Assembly: GCA_036501535.1 (NCBI GenBank)
Contig: DASYAE010000203.1
Location: 1-64,000 of the forward strand
Direction of reading: 5' to 3'
Source of the DNA: DASYAE01 sp036501535
Lineage (GTDB): Bacteria > Actinomycetota > Actinomycetes > Streptomycetales > Catenulisporaceae
Length of the DNA stretch: 64,000 bases
Program-made: the position numbers and the translations under genes
Notes under the pieces: model-generated
Databases searched by the model: none
The model's input: the letters and a program-made list of their open reading frames with translations, nothing else
Told to the model about the DNA's origin: nothing
Shown: positions 1 to 10,917 of the stretch, piece by piece
Numbering within the stretch: the first letter of the stretch is position 1
Layout: the number at the start of each line of letters is the position of its first letter

Positions 1-23
1 TCGGAGCCCAGTGAGGGCTCCGA
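1..23 (-). terminator. Probable terminator downstream of tsaC
   Basis: A perfect 9-bp stem (TCGGAGCCC pairing with GGGCTCCGA) closes a 5-nt loop. It lies about 25 bases past the tsaC stop codon, so it probably ends the prfA-prmC-tsaC transcript. No U-tract is visible because the window begins here. Confidence 0.5.
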
Positions 24-46
24 GCGCCGCCGGCAATATGTGTCGG

Positions 47-688
47 TCAGCGCATGAGGTTGGACACGACCTTGGACAGCTGGTCGAAGGTGAGCGCGCC
101 CTCGCGCAGCAGCTTCGGCGCGTCGCCGGTCAGGTCCACGATGCTGGAGGGCACGCTGTCTGCGGTCTCGCCGCCGTCCAGGTAGACGTCGACCGAGCCG
201 CCGAGCTGCTCCTGCGCCTCGGAGGCCGTGGTGGCCGGCGGGCGGCCGGACTTGTTGGCCGAGGAGACGCCCATCGGCCCGGTGTCCGTCAGCAGCTCGA
301 TCGCGACCGGGTGCAGCGGCATCCGCAGCGCCGCGGTGCCCTTCGCGTCGCCGAGGTCCCACTGCAGCGAGGGCTGGTGCCGCGCCACGATCGTCAGCGG
401 GCCCGGCCAGAACGCGTCCACCAGGTCCCAGCCGCCCTCCGGGAACGCCGAGACCAGGCCGTGCAGCGTGGTCGGCGACCCGACCAGCACCGGCACCGGC
501 ATGTCCCGCCCACGGCCCTTGGCCGTCAGCAGCGCGGTGATCGCGGGCGCGGAGAAGGCGTCCGCCCCGATCCCGTACACCGTGTCGGTGGGCAGCACCA
601 CCAACTCCCCGCGGCGCACCGAGGCCGCCGCCTCGCGCAGCCCGGACGCTCGCTGGTCCGGATCCGAACAGTCGTAGCGGCGGCTCAT
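47..688 (-). CDS. tsaC: L-threonylcarbamoyladenylate synthase (YrdC/Sua5 family)
   Basis: Makes threonylcarbamoyl-AMP from threonine, bicarbonate and ATP, the first step of the t6A37 modification of ANN-decoding tRNAs in the cytoplasm. The 213-residue protein carries the YrdC hallmark GELVVLPTDTVYGIGADAF near residues 27-45, the KGRGRDMPVPVLV segment, and the SSANKSGRP motif near residue 145. At this length it is the short TsaC type, without the extra C-terminal domain of Sua5. It lies 81 bases downstream of prmC on the same strand, the usual actinobacterial prfA-prmC-tsaC order, so the three genes are probably co-transcribed. Confidence 0.93.
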   Translation of the reverse strand: MSRRYDCSDPDQRASGLREAAASVRRGELVVLPTDTVYGIGADAFSAPAITALLTAKGRGRDMPVPVLVGSPTTLHGLVSAFPEGGWDLVDAFWPGPLTIVARHQPSLQWDLGDAKGTAALRMPLHPVAIELLTDTGPMGVSSANKSGRPPATTASEAQEQLGGSVDVYLDGGETADSVPSSIVDLTGDAPKLLREGALTFDQLSKVVSNLMR

Positions 689-769
689 CGTCCGCGGCCT
701 CCTCGCCGATCTTGTGCGCTTCTCTCTCGCGCAGCCGTGACGTCGTGTCGTACGCGCCGCGCAGCCTAC

Positions 770-1633
770 TCAGCCGCGCCGGCCCTCCTTGCGGGCCGTG
801 ACGAACCGGGGCCGGCCTGCCAGGTCGCGGTGGTCGGCGGCCTCGGCCCAGCCGAGCTCCTCCAGGAAGATCCGCTGCACCGCGCCGCCCTGCCGGTCCG
901 AGTGTTCCACAGCCGTCCAGCTGCCCGGGCGCAGGAGCCGGTGCGCGGCACGTTCGAGGGAGCGGATCATGTCCAGGCCGTCCTGGCCGGAGAACAGGGC
1001 CTGCTGCGGGTCGTAGTCGCGGGCCTCGGCCGCGACGTACTCCCACTCCTCCAGCGGGATGTAGGGCGGATTGGCGATGACGAGGTCGACCGTGCCGTCG
1101 AGCCCGCCGAGCGCGGTGCGCGCGTCGTCGTGATGCAGCGTGACCCGATCGCCGCCTGCGGCCTTCGAGATGTTGCGCTGCGCCCAGTCGAACGCCTCGT
1201 CGGAGAGCTCCACCGCGTGCACCTGCGAGCGCGGCACCTCCTGCGCTATGGCCAGCGCGATCGCCCCGGTGCCGGTGCACAGGTCGACGATGAGCGGCTC
1301 GACGATGTCCAGCTCGCGCAGCCGGTCGATGGCCCATCCGACCATCACCTCGGTCTCCGGCCGCGGCACGAAGACCCCCGGCCCGACGTCCAGCTCCAGG
1401 TACCGGAAGTAGGCCCGGCCGGTGATGTGCTGCAGCGGCTCGCGGCTCTCCCGCCGGGCCACCGCCTCCCAGTAGCGGGCGTCGAAGTCCCGGTCCGGCA
1501 CCGTGTGCAGCGCGCCGCGGCGGACCCCGTGCACCCAGGCGGCCAGCTCCTCGGCGTCCGTGCGCGGCGAGTCGACCCCCGCGTCGGCCAGCCGGGCCGC
1601 GGCCAGCGCGACCTCGCCCAGCAGCAGGTTCAT
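770..1633 (-). CDS. prmC: Peptide chain release factor N5-glutamine methyltransferase
   Basis: Methylates the glutamine of the GGQ motif of release factors using S-adenosylmethionine, which speeds peptide release. The 287-residue protein has an N-terminal substrate-recognition helical domain, the SAM-binding DLCTGTGAIALA loop (about 116-127) and the diagnostic NPPY motif (VIANPPYIPLEEW, about residue 186). Its ATG overlaps the prfA stop codon (ATGA), so enzyme and substrate are translationally coupled. That overlap fixes the start, although the open frame continues further upstream. Confidence 0.94.
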   Translation of the reverse strand: MNLLLGEVALAAARLADAGVDSPRTDAEELAAWVHGVRRGALHTVPDRDFDARYWEAVARRESREPLQHITGRAYFRYLELDVGPGVFVPRPETEVMVGWAIDRLRELDIVEPLIVDLCTGTGAIALAIAQEVPRSQVHAVELSDEAFDWAQRNISKAAGGDRVTLHHDDARTALGGLDGTVDLVIANPPYIPLEEWEYVAAEARDYDPQQALFSGQDGLDMIRSLERAAHRLLRPGSWTAVEHSDRQGGAVQRIFLEELGWAEAADHRDLAGRPRFVTARKEGRRG

Positions 1634-2721
1634 CAGCCGGCCTGCGCGGCGGTTCCGGAGCCGGACAGCTTCGCGGCCAGGTCCGCGTCCACGCAGGACT
1701 GGATCACCGGGTCGAGCTCGCCGTCCAGCACCTGGTCCAGGTTGTAGGACTTGAAGCCGGTGCGGTGGTCCGAGAGCCGGTTCTCCGGGAAGTTGTAGGT
1801 GCGGATCCGCTCGGAGCGGTCCACCGTGCGCACCTGGCTGCGCCGCGCGTCGGAGGCCTCCTTCTCGGCCTCCTCCTGCGCCGCGGCCAGCAGCCGGGCG
1901 CGCAGGATCCGCAGCGCCGACTCCTTGTTCTGCAGCTGCGACTTCTCGTTCTGGCAGGAGACCACGATGCCGGTGGGCAGGTGGGTGATGCGCACCGCCG
2001 AGTCGGTCGTGTTGACCGACTGGCCGCCCGGGCCGGACGAGCGGAAGACGTCGATCCGCAGGTCGTTCTGGTTGATCTCGACGTCGACCTCCTCGGCCTC
2101 GGGCATGACCAGCACGCCCGCGGCCGAGGTGTGGATGCGGCCCTGCGACTCGGTCACCGGCACCCGCTGCACCCGGTGCACGCCGCCCTCGTACTTGAGC
2201 CGGGCCCACACGCCCTCGCCGGGCTGCGGGACGCCGCGGTACTTCACGGCCAGCGAGACGTCCTTGTAGCCGCCGAGGTCGGACTCGTTCGCCTCGATGA
2301 CCTCGGTCTTCCAGCCCTGCCGCTCGGCGTACCGCAGGTACATGCGCAGCAGGTCGCCGGCGAACAGCATCGACTCCTGGCCGCCCTCGCCCGCCTTGAC
2401 CTCGACGATCACGTCCCGGTCGTCGTCCGGGTCGCGCGGCACCAGCAGGTGCTGCAGCCGCTGCTCCAGTTCGGCCCGCTGCGCGGTGAGCGCCTCGGCC
2501 TCGGCGGCGAACGCCGCGTCCTCCAGCGCCAGCTCGCGCGCCGCCCCGATGTCGTCGGCGTTGGCCAGCAGCGCCTTGTAGGCCTCCGTGATCGGCGTCA
2601 GCTCCGCGTAGCGCTTGCCGAGCCGCCGGGCCAGCGCCTGGTCGGCGTGCACGTCCGGCTCGGCCAGCCGGGCCTCGAGGCCGGCATGCTCGGCCATCAG
2701 CTCCTGCACCGCCTCGAACAC
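1633..2721 (-). CDS. prfA: Peptide chain release factor 1
   Basis: Recognises UAA and UAG stop codons and triggers peptidyl-tRNA hydrolysis on the ribosome. The 362-residue protein contains GPGGQSVNTTDSAVRITH (the catalytic GGQ, about residue 227) and the codon-recognition PxT motif as PVT within QRVPVTESQGR (about 187). PxT marks RF1 rather than RF2. The open frame extends upstream, but homology begins at VFEAVQELMAEH. A GTG at 2721 preceded by GGAAGGA at suitable distance makes this the likely start. The gene lies 94 bases downstream of rpmE, with a strong hairpin between them. Confidence 0.94.
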   Translation of the reverse strand: MFEAVQELMAEHAGLEARLAEPDVHADQALARRLGKRYAELTPITEAYKALLANADDIGAARELALEDAAFAAEAEALTAQRAELEQRLQHLLVPRDPDDDRDVIVEVKAGEGGQESMLFAGDLLRMYLRYAERQGWKTEVIEANESDLGGYKDVSLAVKYRGVPQPGEGVWARLKYEGGVHRVQRVPVTESQGRIHTSAAGVLVMPEAEEVDVEINQNDLRIDVFRSSGPGGQSVNTTDSAVRITHLPTGIVVSCQNEKSQLQNKESALRILRARLLAAAQEEAEKEASDARRSQVRTVDRSERIRTYNFPENRLSDHRTGFKSYNLDQVLDGELDPVIQSCVDADLAAKLSGSGTAAQAG

Positions 2722-2767
2722 GATCCCATCCTTCCGCCGAACCCTGATTCCGCCCGGGACACAAACG

Positions 2768-2807
2768 ACGGCGCCGGCACCCGGGACTGTCCGGGCGCCG
2801 GCGCCGT
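2768..2807 (-). terminator. Terminator between rpmE and prfA
   Basis: The 16-bp stem has a single mismatch: ACGGCGCCGGC plus CCCGG pairs with CCGGG plus GCCGGCGCCGT around a 6-nt loop. On the minus strand it begins 8 bases after the rpmE stop and is followed by CGTTTGTGT. It therefore separates rpmE from prfA. Confidence 0.7.
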
Positions 2808-2815
2808 GAGCGCAG

Positions 2816-3043
2816 CTACTTCTTGTTGGCCGCGGCCTTCTTGTTGCCGAAGCGGGCCTCGAACTTCGCGACCCGGCCACCGGTGTCCAGGATCTTCTGC
2901 TTGCCGGTGTAGAAGGGGTGGCACTGCGAGCAGACCTCGACGCTGATCCGGCCGCTGGTCGCGGTCGAGCGCGTGGTGAACGAATTGCCGCAGCTACAGG
3001 TCACCTGGGTGACGACGTACTCCGGGTGGATTCCGGTCTTCAC
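2816..3043 (-). CDS. rpmE: 50S ribosomal protein L31 (zinc-binding type)
   Basis: A 75-residue large-subunit protein located at the subunit bridge region. The pairs CSCGN (about residues 16-20) and CSQC (about 37-40) supply the four-cysteine zinc site, so this is the C-plus paralogue rather than the zinc-free YkgM type induced by zinc starvation. The start is GTG at 3043, preceded on the minus strand by GAGGAGAACATC. The longer open frame upstream has no L31 homology. The position next to rho is conserved in Gram-positive bacteria. Confidence 0.95.
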   Translation of the reverse strand: MKTGIHPEYVVTQVTCSCGNSFTTRSTATSGRISVEVCSQCHPFYTGKQKILDTGGRVAKFEARFGNKKAAANKK

Positions 3044-3227
3044 GATGTTCTCCTCATGGTCGATGTGGCCGCCGGATCGCCGCTCGCGTGAAAGATCACC
3101 GAGGGCGTGAACCGGGACCGACGTACCAGTCTGCCAGGGCGGCGGTGCGCCCACCAAATCCCCGACGCCGCTGCAACGGCGGCCGCCGCACGGCTATTCC
3201 CGCGCCGCCGCGCCGGGGAGGCGGCGG

Positions 3228-5354
<2,127 letters not shown>

Positions 5355-5824
5355 GAAGGGTCCTTCCCTGGAGCGGGCGCCGTGGCCGGGTGCGGCCCGG
5401 TTCGGCGACCGGTCATGCCCCGAGGCGGCGCCATACAGCGGACCGCCGGGGGCGGGTTGAGATTCCGCGCCGCGGCTGGACCGCGGTGCGGGGTTCGGGC
5501 GCGCGAAGTGCGCCCGGGGAGAGATGGGGGCCGTCCGGATCGTTTCGCCGACACGCCGGGAGGCTGGAAATCGAGCCACGATATGGGTGGTCGACGGCCT
5601 TGTGGCGGGATGCGACGGGATCCGTCAGGTGGGGAGCGCCCTGGACGTCGGCGCGGCCCTCCGGCCGTCGTCCTATGCAGGTGCGGTTACGAGGTTAACA
5701 CTCTTGAGCCACTGCGGCATTCCCCACCTTCGTCTGCGATCGCGGCGTGTCGGTTCCGCGCCGCCCGGATCGGCCCCCGTGCTGCGGTTTCGGACCCGAA
5801 TCAGCCGTACAACCAGCCGCTCGG
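5355..5824. other. Long non-coding leader/intergenic region between thrB and rho
   Basis: These 470 bases lie downstream of thrB and upstream of rho, both on the minus strand. I see no convincing gene on either strand; open frames crossing it are shadows of neighbours. It should contain the thrB terminator, the rho promoter and a long GC-rich 5' leader. A lower-GC patch around 5685-5705 (containing GTTAAC) is the most promoter-like part, but I cannot assign clear boxes. Rho genes are often autoregulated through their leader. Confidence 0.5.
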
Positions 5825-6871
5825 TCAGCCGCGCAGCACGCCGTCGGCGGCGATGGCGAGCCGCTCGGCCCGCCACCCCGCAGGAGCCTGCGCTGCGGCC
5901 GCGTCGGCCCGGTCCCGCTCCGTTGCGAGGACGAGCACGGTCGGACCGGCACCGGAGACCACGGCCGCGTGGCCCTGGTCGCGCAGGCGGCGGATCAGGG
6001 CCGCGCTCTCCGGCATCGCCGCGGCGCGGTAGGTCTGGTGGAGCCGGTCTTCTGTCCCCGCGTAAAGCAGCATAGCGCGATGCTCCGCCGACTGACGGTG
6101 AGCGGTCAGCGCGACCGTCAGCAGTCCGGCCCGGCCGGCGTTGAACGCCGCGTCCCAGTGTGGCACCTGATCCGGCAACAGGCGCCGCGCCTGCTCTGTG
6201 GCCAGGTTGGTCGGAGGGATGAAGGCCACTGCGCTGATCGACGGATCCGGATCCAGCCGCAATACGCCGATATGATGCTTCGTCGGGCCGTGCGCGGCAT
6301 TTTCGTCAACCTGTGATTCTTCTGAATTTTGCTCGGCCGCCTGCTCCATCGGCTCCCGGGCCGTGTCGGACCACGCCACGGTCAGCCCCCCGTGCAGCGC
6401 CGGCGCGACGTTGTCCGGGTGCCCCTCGATCTCGGTGGCGAGGTCGAGCAGTTCTTCGTCGCCGAGCCGTGCAAGCCCTTCCACGACGAGTTCGCGTGCT
6501 GCGACCAGGCCGGCGCAGATCGCCGCGGACGAGGAGCCCAGGCCGCGGCCGTGCGGAATCCGGTTGACGCAGACCACGCGCAGCCCGGCGGGCCGCACGC
6601 CGGCCGCGGCGAAGGCGGTGTAAAGGGACCTTACGATGAGGTGATTTTCATCACATGGCACGACCTGCGCGCCCTCGCCGCGCACCTCGATGCTCAAGCC
6701 GGGCTCCGCGGTCACCTCCACCGTGACCTCGTCGCGCAGCTCCAGGGCCAGGCCGAGGGCGTCGAAGCCGGGCCCGAGATTCGCGCTGGTGGCCGGGGGC
6801 CGCACGGTGACGGCCCCGGCCCGGAACGCCTCGAACGGCGAGGCCCCGAACGGCTCAGCGGCGTCGGTCAC
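5825..6871 (-). CDS. thrB: Homoserine kinase
   Basis: Phosphorylates L-homoserine with ATP to O-phosphohomoserine, the substrate of ThrC, in the cytoplasm. It is a GHMP-family kinase: VRPPATSANLGPGFDALG at the N terminus and the phosphate-binding PHGRGLGSSSAA loop near residue 105. The GTG start at 6871 overlaps the thrC stop (GTGA). At 348 residues it is longer than the usual 300-310. An extra Gln/Glu/Asn-rich stretch (EQAAEQNSEESQVDENAAHG, about residues 176-195) with locally lower GC interrupts the central domain and accounts for much of the difference. Confidence 0.93.
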   Translation of the reverse strand: MTDAAEPFGASPFEAFRAGAVTVRPPATSANLGPGFDALGLALELRDEVTVEVTAEPGLSIEVRGEGAQVVPCDENHLIVRSLYTAFAAAGVRPAGLRVVCVNRIPHGRGLGSSSAAICAGLVAARELVVEGLARLGDEELLDLATEIEGHPDNVAPALHGGLTVAWSDTAREPMEQAAEQNSEESQVDENAAHGPTKHHIGVLRLDPDPSISAVAFIPPTNLATEQARRLLPDQVPHWDAAFNAGRAGLLTVALTAHRQSAEHRAMLLYAGTEDRLHQTYRAAAMPESAALIRRLRDQGHAAVVSGAGPTVLVLATERDRADAAAAQAPAGWRAERLAIAADGVLRG

Positions 6872-7971
6872 GCGAGTTCCAGCACACCGGCCGCGGCGGC
6901 CGCGTCCACCGGGATGCGCGGCGGCTTCGGAGCGCCGTTGATCGCCCAGTCGGGGTCCTTCAGGCCGTTGCCGGTCACCGTGACGGTGATCCGCTGGCCG
7001 CGCTCCAGCCGGCCCTCCTGCGCCAGGTGGATCAGGCCCGCGACACCGGCCGCGCTGGCCGGCTCGACGAACACGCCCTCGCGGGCGGCCAGCAGCCGGT
7101 AGGCGGACAGGATCTGACGGTCCGTCACCGACTCGATCAGGCCGCCCGACTCGTCCCGCGCCGACTCGGCCAGCTCCCACGACGCCGGGTTGCCGATGCG
7201 GATCGCGGTGGCGATGGTCTGCGGGTCGGACACCGGGGCGCCCTTCACGATCGGAGCAGCGCCGGCGGCCTGGAAGCCGAACATCCTCGGCCGCCTAGAG
7301 GAGATCCCCCGCTTCTCGTACTCCGTGTAGCCCATCCAGTAGGCGCAGATGTTCCCCGCGTTGCCCACAGGCAGCACGTGTACATCGGGCGCGTCGCCGA
7401 GCGTGTCGACGATCTCGAACGCGCCCGACTTCTGCCCGGCCAGCCGGTCCGGGTTCACCGAGTTCACCAGCGCCACCGGATAGTTCGCGGCCAGGTCCCG
7501 GGCCAGCGTGAGGCAGGCGTCGAAGTTGCCGGCCACCTGGAGGATCCGCGCGCCGTGCGCCAGCGCCTGGCTCAGCTTGCCCATCGCGATCTTGCCGTCC
7601 GGGATGAGCACCGCGCAGAGCATCCTGGCGCGCACCGCGTAGGCGGCCGCCGAGGCGCTGGTGTTGCCGGTCGAGCCGCAGATGACCGCCTTGGCGCCCT
7701 GCTCGGCCGCCTTGGAGATGGCCACCGTCATGCCGCGGTCCTTGAACGAGCCGGTCGGGTTCATGCCCTCGACCTTCAGGAACACCTCGCAGCCGGTCAG
7801 CTCCGACACCACGTTCGCGCGCACCAGCGGCGTGCCGCCCTCGCCGAGCGTCACCACCGGGGTCTGCGGGCCGACCGGCAGCCAGGACCGGTATTCCTCG
7901 ATGACGCCGCGCCACTGCGGCCGTGCGCCCTGATGCAGGCCGCCGGCCGGTGCGCCAACCGCTGTTGCCAT
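6868..7971 (-). CDS. thrC: Threonine synthase
   Basis: PLP-dependent fold-type II enzyme converting O-phosphohomoserine to threonine, the last step of the pathway. The PLP-binding lysine is K77 in NPTGSFKDRGM and the glycine-rich phosphate loop is GSTGNTSAS. The 367 residues match the short class I type common in actinobacteria. I prefer the ATG at 7971 (MATAVG), which has GAGGGAG about ten bases upstream. The ATG at 7989 (MREREQ) would add six residues and has no ribosome-binding site. The gene lies 41 bases after hom and overlaps thrB by four bases. Confidence 0.94.
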   Translation of the reverse strand: MATAVGAPAGGLHQGARPQWRGVIEEYRSWLPVGPQTPVVTLGEGGTPLVRANVVSELTGCEVFLKVEGMNPTGSFKDRGMTVAISKAAEQGAKAVICGSTGNTSASAAAYAVRARMLCAVLIPDGKIAMGKLSQALAHGARILQVAGNFDACLTLARDLAANYPVALVNSVNPDRLAGQKSGAFEIVDTLGDAPDVHVLPVGNAGNICAYWMGYTEYEKRGISSRRPRMFGFQAAGAAPIVKGAPVSDPQTIATAIRIGNPASWELAESARDESGGLIESVTDRQILSAYRLLAAREGVFVEPASAAGVAGLIHLAQEGRLERGQRITVTVTGNGLKDPDWAINGAPKPPRIPVDAAAAAGVLELA

Positions 7972-8012
7972 CTGCTCTCGCTCCCTCATCCGAAGGTCGT
8001 GGGCCTGATCCG

Positions 8013-9314
8013 CTATTCGCCCTCGATGCGCATGACCGAGGCCACGTCGCGCACGGTGTCGAGCCCGCGCAGGCTCTCCACGGTCGCGGCGAGCGCCGCG
8101 TCGGTCGCCGTGTGCGTGGCGACCACCAGTCGGGCGTCGGCGCCGCGGCCGGACTGGCGCAGCGTCTGGATGGAGACGTCGTGCTCCGCGAACACCAGCG
8201 CCACCTGCGCGAGCACGCCGGCCTTGTCGTCCACGTCGAGTGAGATGTGATAGCGGGTGTGGGTCTCGCCGATCGCGCCGATCCGCAGGTCGGCGTAGGA
8301 GGAGACGGCCGGCGCCCGGCCGCCGTTGACCTTGTTGCGGCAGACCGCCACCAGGTCGCCGAGCACCGCCGAGGCGGTCGGCGCGCCGCCGGCTCCGGGC
8401 CCGTAGAACATCAGCTGCCCGGCCGCCTCGGACTCGACGAAGACCGCGTTGTAGGCCTCGCGCACGCCGGCGAGCGGGTGCGAGCGCGGGATCATCGCCG
8501 GGTGCACCCGCGCCGAGACCGAGTGCTCGACCCGGTCCAGCTCGCAGATCGCCAGCAGCTTGACCACCGAGTTCATCTCCCGGGCCGAGGCCACGTCCGC
8601 CGCGGTCACCTCGGTGATCCCCTCGCGGTACACGTCGGCCGCGGTGACCTCGGTGTGGAAGGCCAGGCCGGCCAGGATCGCCGCCTTCGCCGCGGCGTCG
8701 AAGCCCTCGATGTCCGCGGTCGGGTCCGGCTCCGCGTAGCCGAGCGCGGTCGCCTCGTCCAGCGCCTCGGCGAAGCCGGCCCCGGTGGAGTCCATCCGGT
8801 CCAGGATGAAGTTCGTGGTGCCGTTCACGATGCCGAGCACCCGGTGCACCCGGTCGCCGACCAGCGACTCGCGCAGCGGCCGCAGCAGCGGGATCGCCCC
8901 GGCGACCGCGGCCTCGTAGTAGAGGTCGGCGCCGTGCCGCGCGGCCGCCTTGTGCAGCGTCGCGCCGTCCTCGGCCAGCAGCGCCTTGTTCGCGGTCACC
9001 ACGCTGGCGCCGCGCTCGAGGGCGGACAGCAGCAGCCCGCGGGCCGGCTCGATGCCCCCGATCACCTCCACCACCACGTCCACGTCCGGCCGCTTGACCA
9101 GCGCGACGGCGTCGGTGGTGAACAGCGCCGGGTCCACCGGCAGGCCGCGCGCCCGGCCCGGCCGGCGCACCGCGATCCCGGCCAGCTCCAGCGGCGCGCC
9201 GATCCGGGCGGCCAGGTCGTCCGCGGTCGCCACCATGAGCCGGGCCACCGCGGATCCGACCGTCCCGCAGCCCAGCAGGGCCACCTTCAGGGGGCGCTCG
9301 CCCTTGCCGTCCAA
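8013..9314 (-). CDS. hom: Homoserine dehydrogenase
   Basis: Reduces aspartate semialdehyde to homoserine with NAD(P)H at the branch point to threonine and methionine. The 433-residue protein has a Rossmann motif VALLGCGTVGSAVARL (11-26), the catalytic-domain segment GIVNGTTNFILDRM, and a C-terminal ACT domain (from about residue 352, RYHISLDVDDKAGVLAQV) that normally mediates threonine feedback inhibition. The start is TTG at 9314, supported by GGAGG seven bases upstream. Monofunctional, with no fused aspartokinase. Probably co-transcribed with thrC and thrB. Confidence 0.95.
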   Translation of the reverse strand: MDGKGERPLKVALLGCGTVGSAVARLMVATADDLAARIGAPLELAGIAVRRPGRARGLPVDPALFTTDAVALVKRPDVDVVVEVIGGIEPARGLLLSALERGASVVTANKALLAEDGATLHKAAARHGADLYYEAAVAGAIPLLRPLRESLVGDRVHRVLGIVNGTTNFILDRMDSTGAGFAEALDEATALGYAEPDPTADIEGFDAAAKAAILAGLAFHTEVTAADVYREGITEVTAADVASAREMNSVVKLLAICELDRVEHSVSARVHPAMIPRSHPLAGVREAYNAVFVESEAAGQLMFYGPGAGGAPTASAVLGDLVAVCRNKVNGGRAPAVSSYADLRIGAIGETHTRYHISLDVDDKAGVLAQVALVFAEHDVSIQTLRQSGRGADARLVVATHTATDAALAATVESLRGLDTVRDVASVMRIEGE

Positions 9315-9441
9315 CCTCGACCTCCGCTCGATCCCCGCCCGGCCAGTCTCGCCGGTGCGTCCGGCCCGCGACAGCCGGTTTCCACGATGTGAGACACGGT
9401 GCTCGTCGCGACCGCGCGGTCCGGCCGGGCCGGGGCCCGGC

Positions 9442-10845
9442 TCAGCCCATGTCCAGCGCCAGCAGGTCTTCCTCGGTCTCCCGGCGCACCAGCGTCCGGG
9501 ACGCCGCGTCGCGCACCGCGACGACGGGCGGTCGCGGCGCCTGGTTGTAGTTCGACGCCATGGATCGGCAGTAGGCGCCCGTCGCGGCGACCGCGATCAG
9601 GTCCCCGGCGGCCAGGTCTCCCGGCAGCCAGGTGTCCCGCACCACGATGTCGCCCGACTCACAGTGTTTTCCCACGACCCGGGCGAGCATCGCTGGAGCA
9701 TCGGAAGAGCGCGAAACCAGCGCGCACGTATACGCGGCGTCGTAGAGCGCGGTGCGGATGTTGTCGCTCATCCCGCCGTCCACCGATACATAGGTGCGCA
9801 GCCCGTCGAGCGGCTTGACCGTGCCGACTTCGTAGAGCGTGATCCCGGGCGTCCCGGAGATCGCCCGGCCCGGCTCCACGGTCAGCAGCGGCATCGGCAG
9901 TCCGTAGCCGAAGCACTCCCGGCCCACGATCGCCTTGAGCCCGGCCACGATGGTGAACGCGTCGGCCGGGTCGTCGTCGCTGGTGTAGGCGATGCCGAGG
10001 CCGCCGCCGAGGTCCAGCTCCGGCAGCCGGATGTCGTGCTCGTCCCGGATCGAGGCCATCAGGCCGACCGCCCGGTGCGCGGCCACCTCGAAGGCCGAGG
10101 TGTCGAAGATCTGCGAGCCGATGTGCGAGTGCAGCCCGACCAGCTCCAGCGACTCGTGCTTAAGCACCCGGCGCACCGCTTCGGCCGCCGCGCCGCCGTT
10201 GAGCGAGAAGCCGAACTTCTGGTCCTCGTGCGCGGTCGCGATGAACTCGTGCGTGTGTGCCTCGACGCCGACCGTGGCGCGCACCATGACGCGGGGGCGC
10301 ACCCCGCGCGCGCTCGCCGCCTCCGCGAGCCGCTCGATCTCGTCGAAGGAGTCGAGCACGATCCGGCCGATCCCCGCGTCCAGCGCCCTGGCCAGCTCCG
10401 CGGGGGACTTGTTGTTGCCGTGGAAGGTGATCCGGTGCGCCGGGAACTGCGCGGCGGTCGCTATCGCCAGCTCGCCCGCGCTGCACACGTCGAGCCCCAG
10501 CCCCTCCTCGGCGGCCCAGCGCGCGACCGCCTTGCACAGGAACGACTTGCCCGCGTAGTGCACCGGCGGCTCGTCCGGCTCGTAGTGCCCGAAGGCGGCC
10601 AGCCAGGCGCGGGCCCGGGTGCGCCAGTCCGCCTCGTCGATCAGGTAGGCCGGCGTGCCGTGCTCCCGCGCCAGATCGTCGACCGGCACGCCGCCGAAGA
10701 CGAGCGCGCCGTCCTCGCCGCGGCGCGCGGAGACCGGCCACACCTTCGGGTCCAGGGTGTTCAGATCGCTCGGCGGGACGGGCACGCCGCTGCCAGGTAG
10801 CACGTCGGCGTAACGCGGTCCGGCGGGGTGCGCGGCGCGGCTCAT
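9442..10845 (-). CDS. lysA: Diaminopimelate decarboxylase
   Basis: PLP-dependent fold-type III enzyme converting meso-diaminopimelate to L-lysine and CO2. K100 in VHYAGKS is the PLP lysine. HSHIGSQ, the GGGLGIAY glycine loop, EPGRAI and the CESGD segment carrying the active-site cysteine are present, as is the dimer motif ATGAYCRSMASNYN. The 467-residue length is normal for actinobacteria. It lies upstream of hom on the same strand with a 127-base gap and 72 bases downstream of argS. The argS-lysA-hom-thrC-thrB order is conserved in actinomycetes. Confidence 0.95.
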   Translation of the reverse strand: MSRAAHPAGPRYADVLPGSGVPVPPSDLNTLDPKVWPVSARRGEDGALVFGGVPVDDLAREHGTPAYLIDEADWRTRARAWLAAFGHYEPDEPPVHYAGKSFLCKAVARWAAEEGLGLDVCSAGELAIATAAQFPAHRITFHGNNKSPAELARALDAGIGRIVLDSFDEIERLAEAASARGVRPRVMVRATVGVEAHTHEFIATAHEDQKFGFSLNGGAAAEAVRRVLKHESLELVGLHSHIGSQIFDTSAFEVAAHRAVGLMASIRDEHDIRLPELDLGGGLGIAYTSDDDPADAFTIVAGLKAIVGRECFGYGLPMPLLTVEPGRAISGTPGITLYEVGTVKPLDGLRTYVSVDGGMSDNIRTALYDAAYTCALVSRSSDAPAMLARVVGKHCESGDIVVRDTWLPGDLAAGDLIAVAATGAYCRSMASNYNQAPRPPVVAVRDAASRTLVRRETEEDLLALDMG

Positions 10846-10917
10846 TGCTCGTCGGTCTCCACTGCGTCGTCAGTACTCATAGCTCAACTCATAGCCCATT
10901 GCTTGACGTCCGTCGAG

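Noticed and set aside
11..1747. Long plus-strand open frame opposite tsaC, prmC and prfA
   Set aside because: Antisense shadow of well-conserved genes in a high-GC region; composition is Arg/Pro/Ala noise with no homology.
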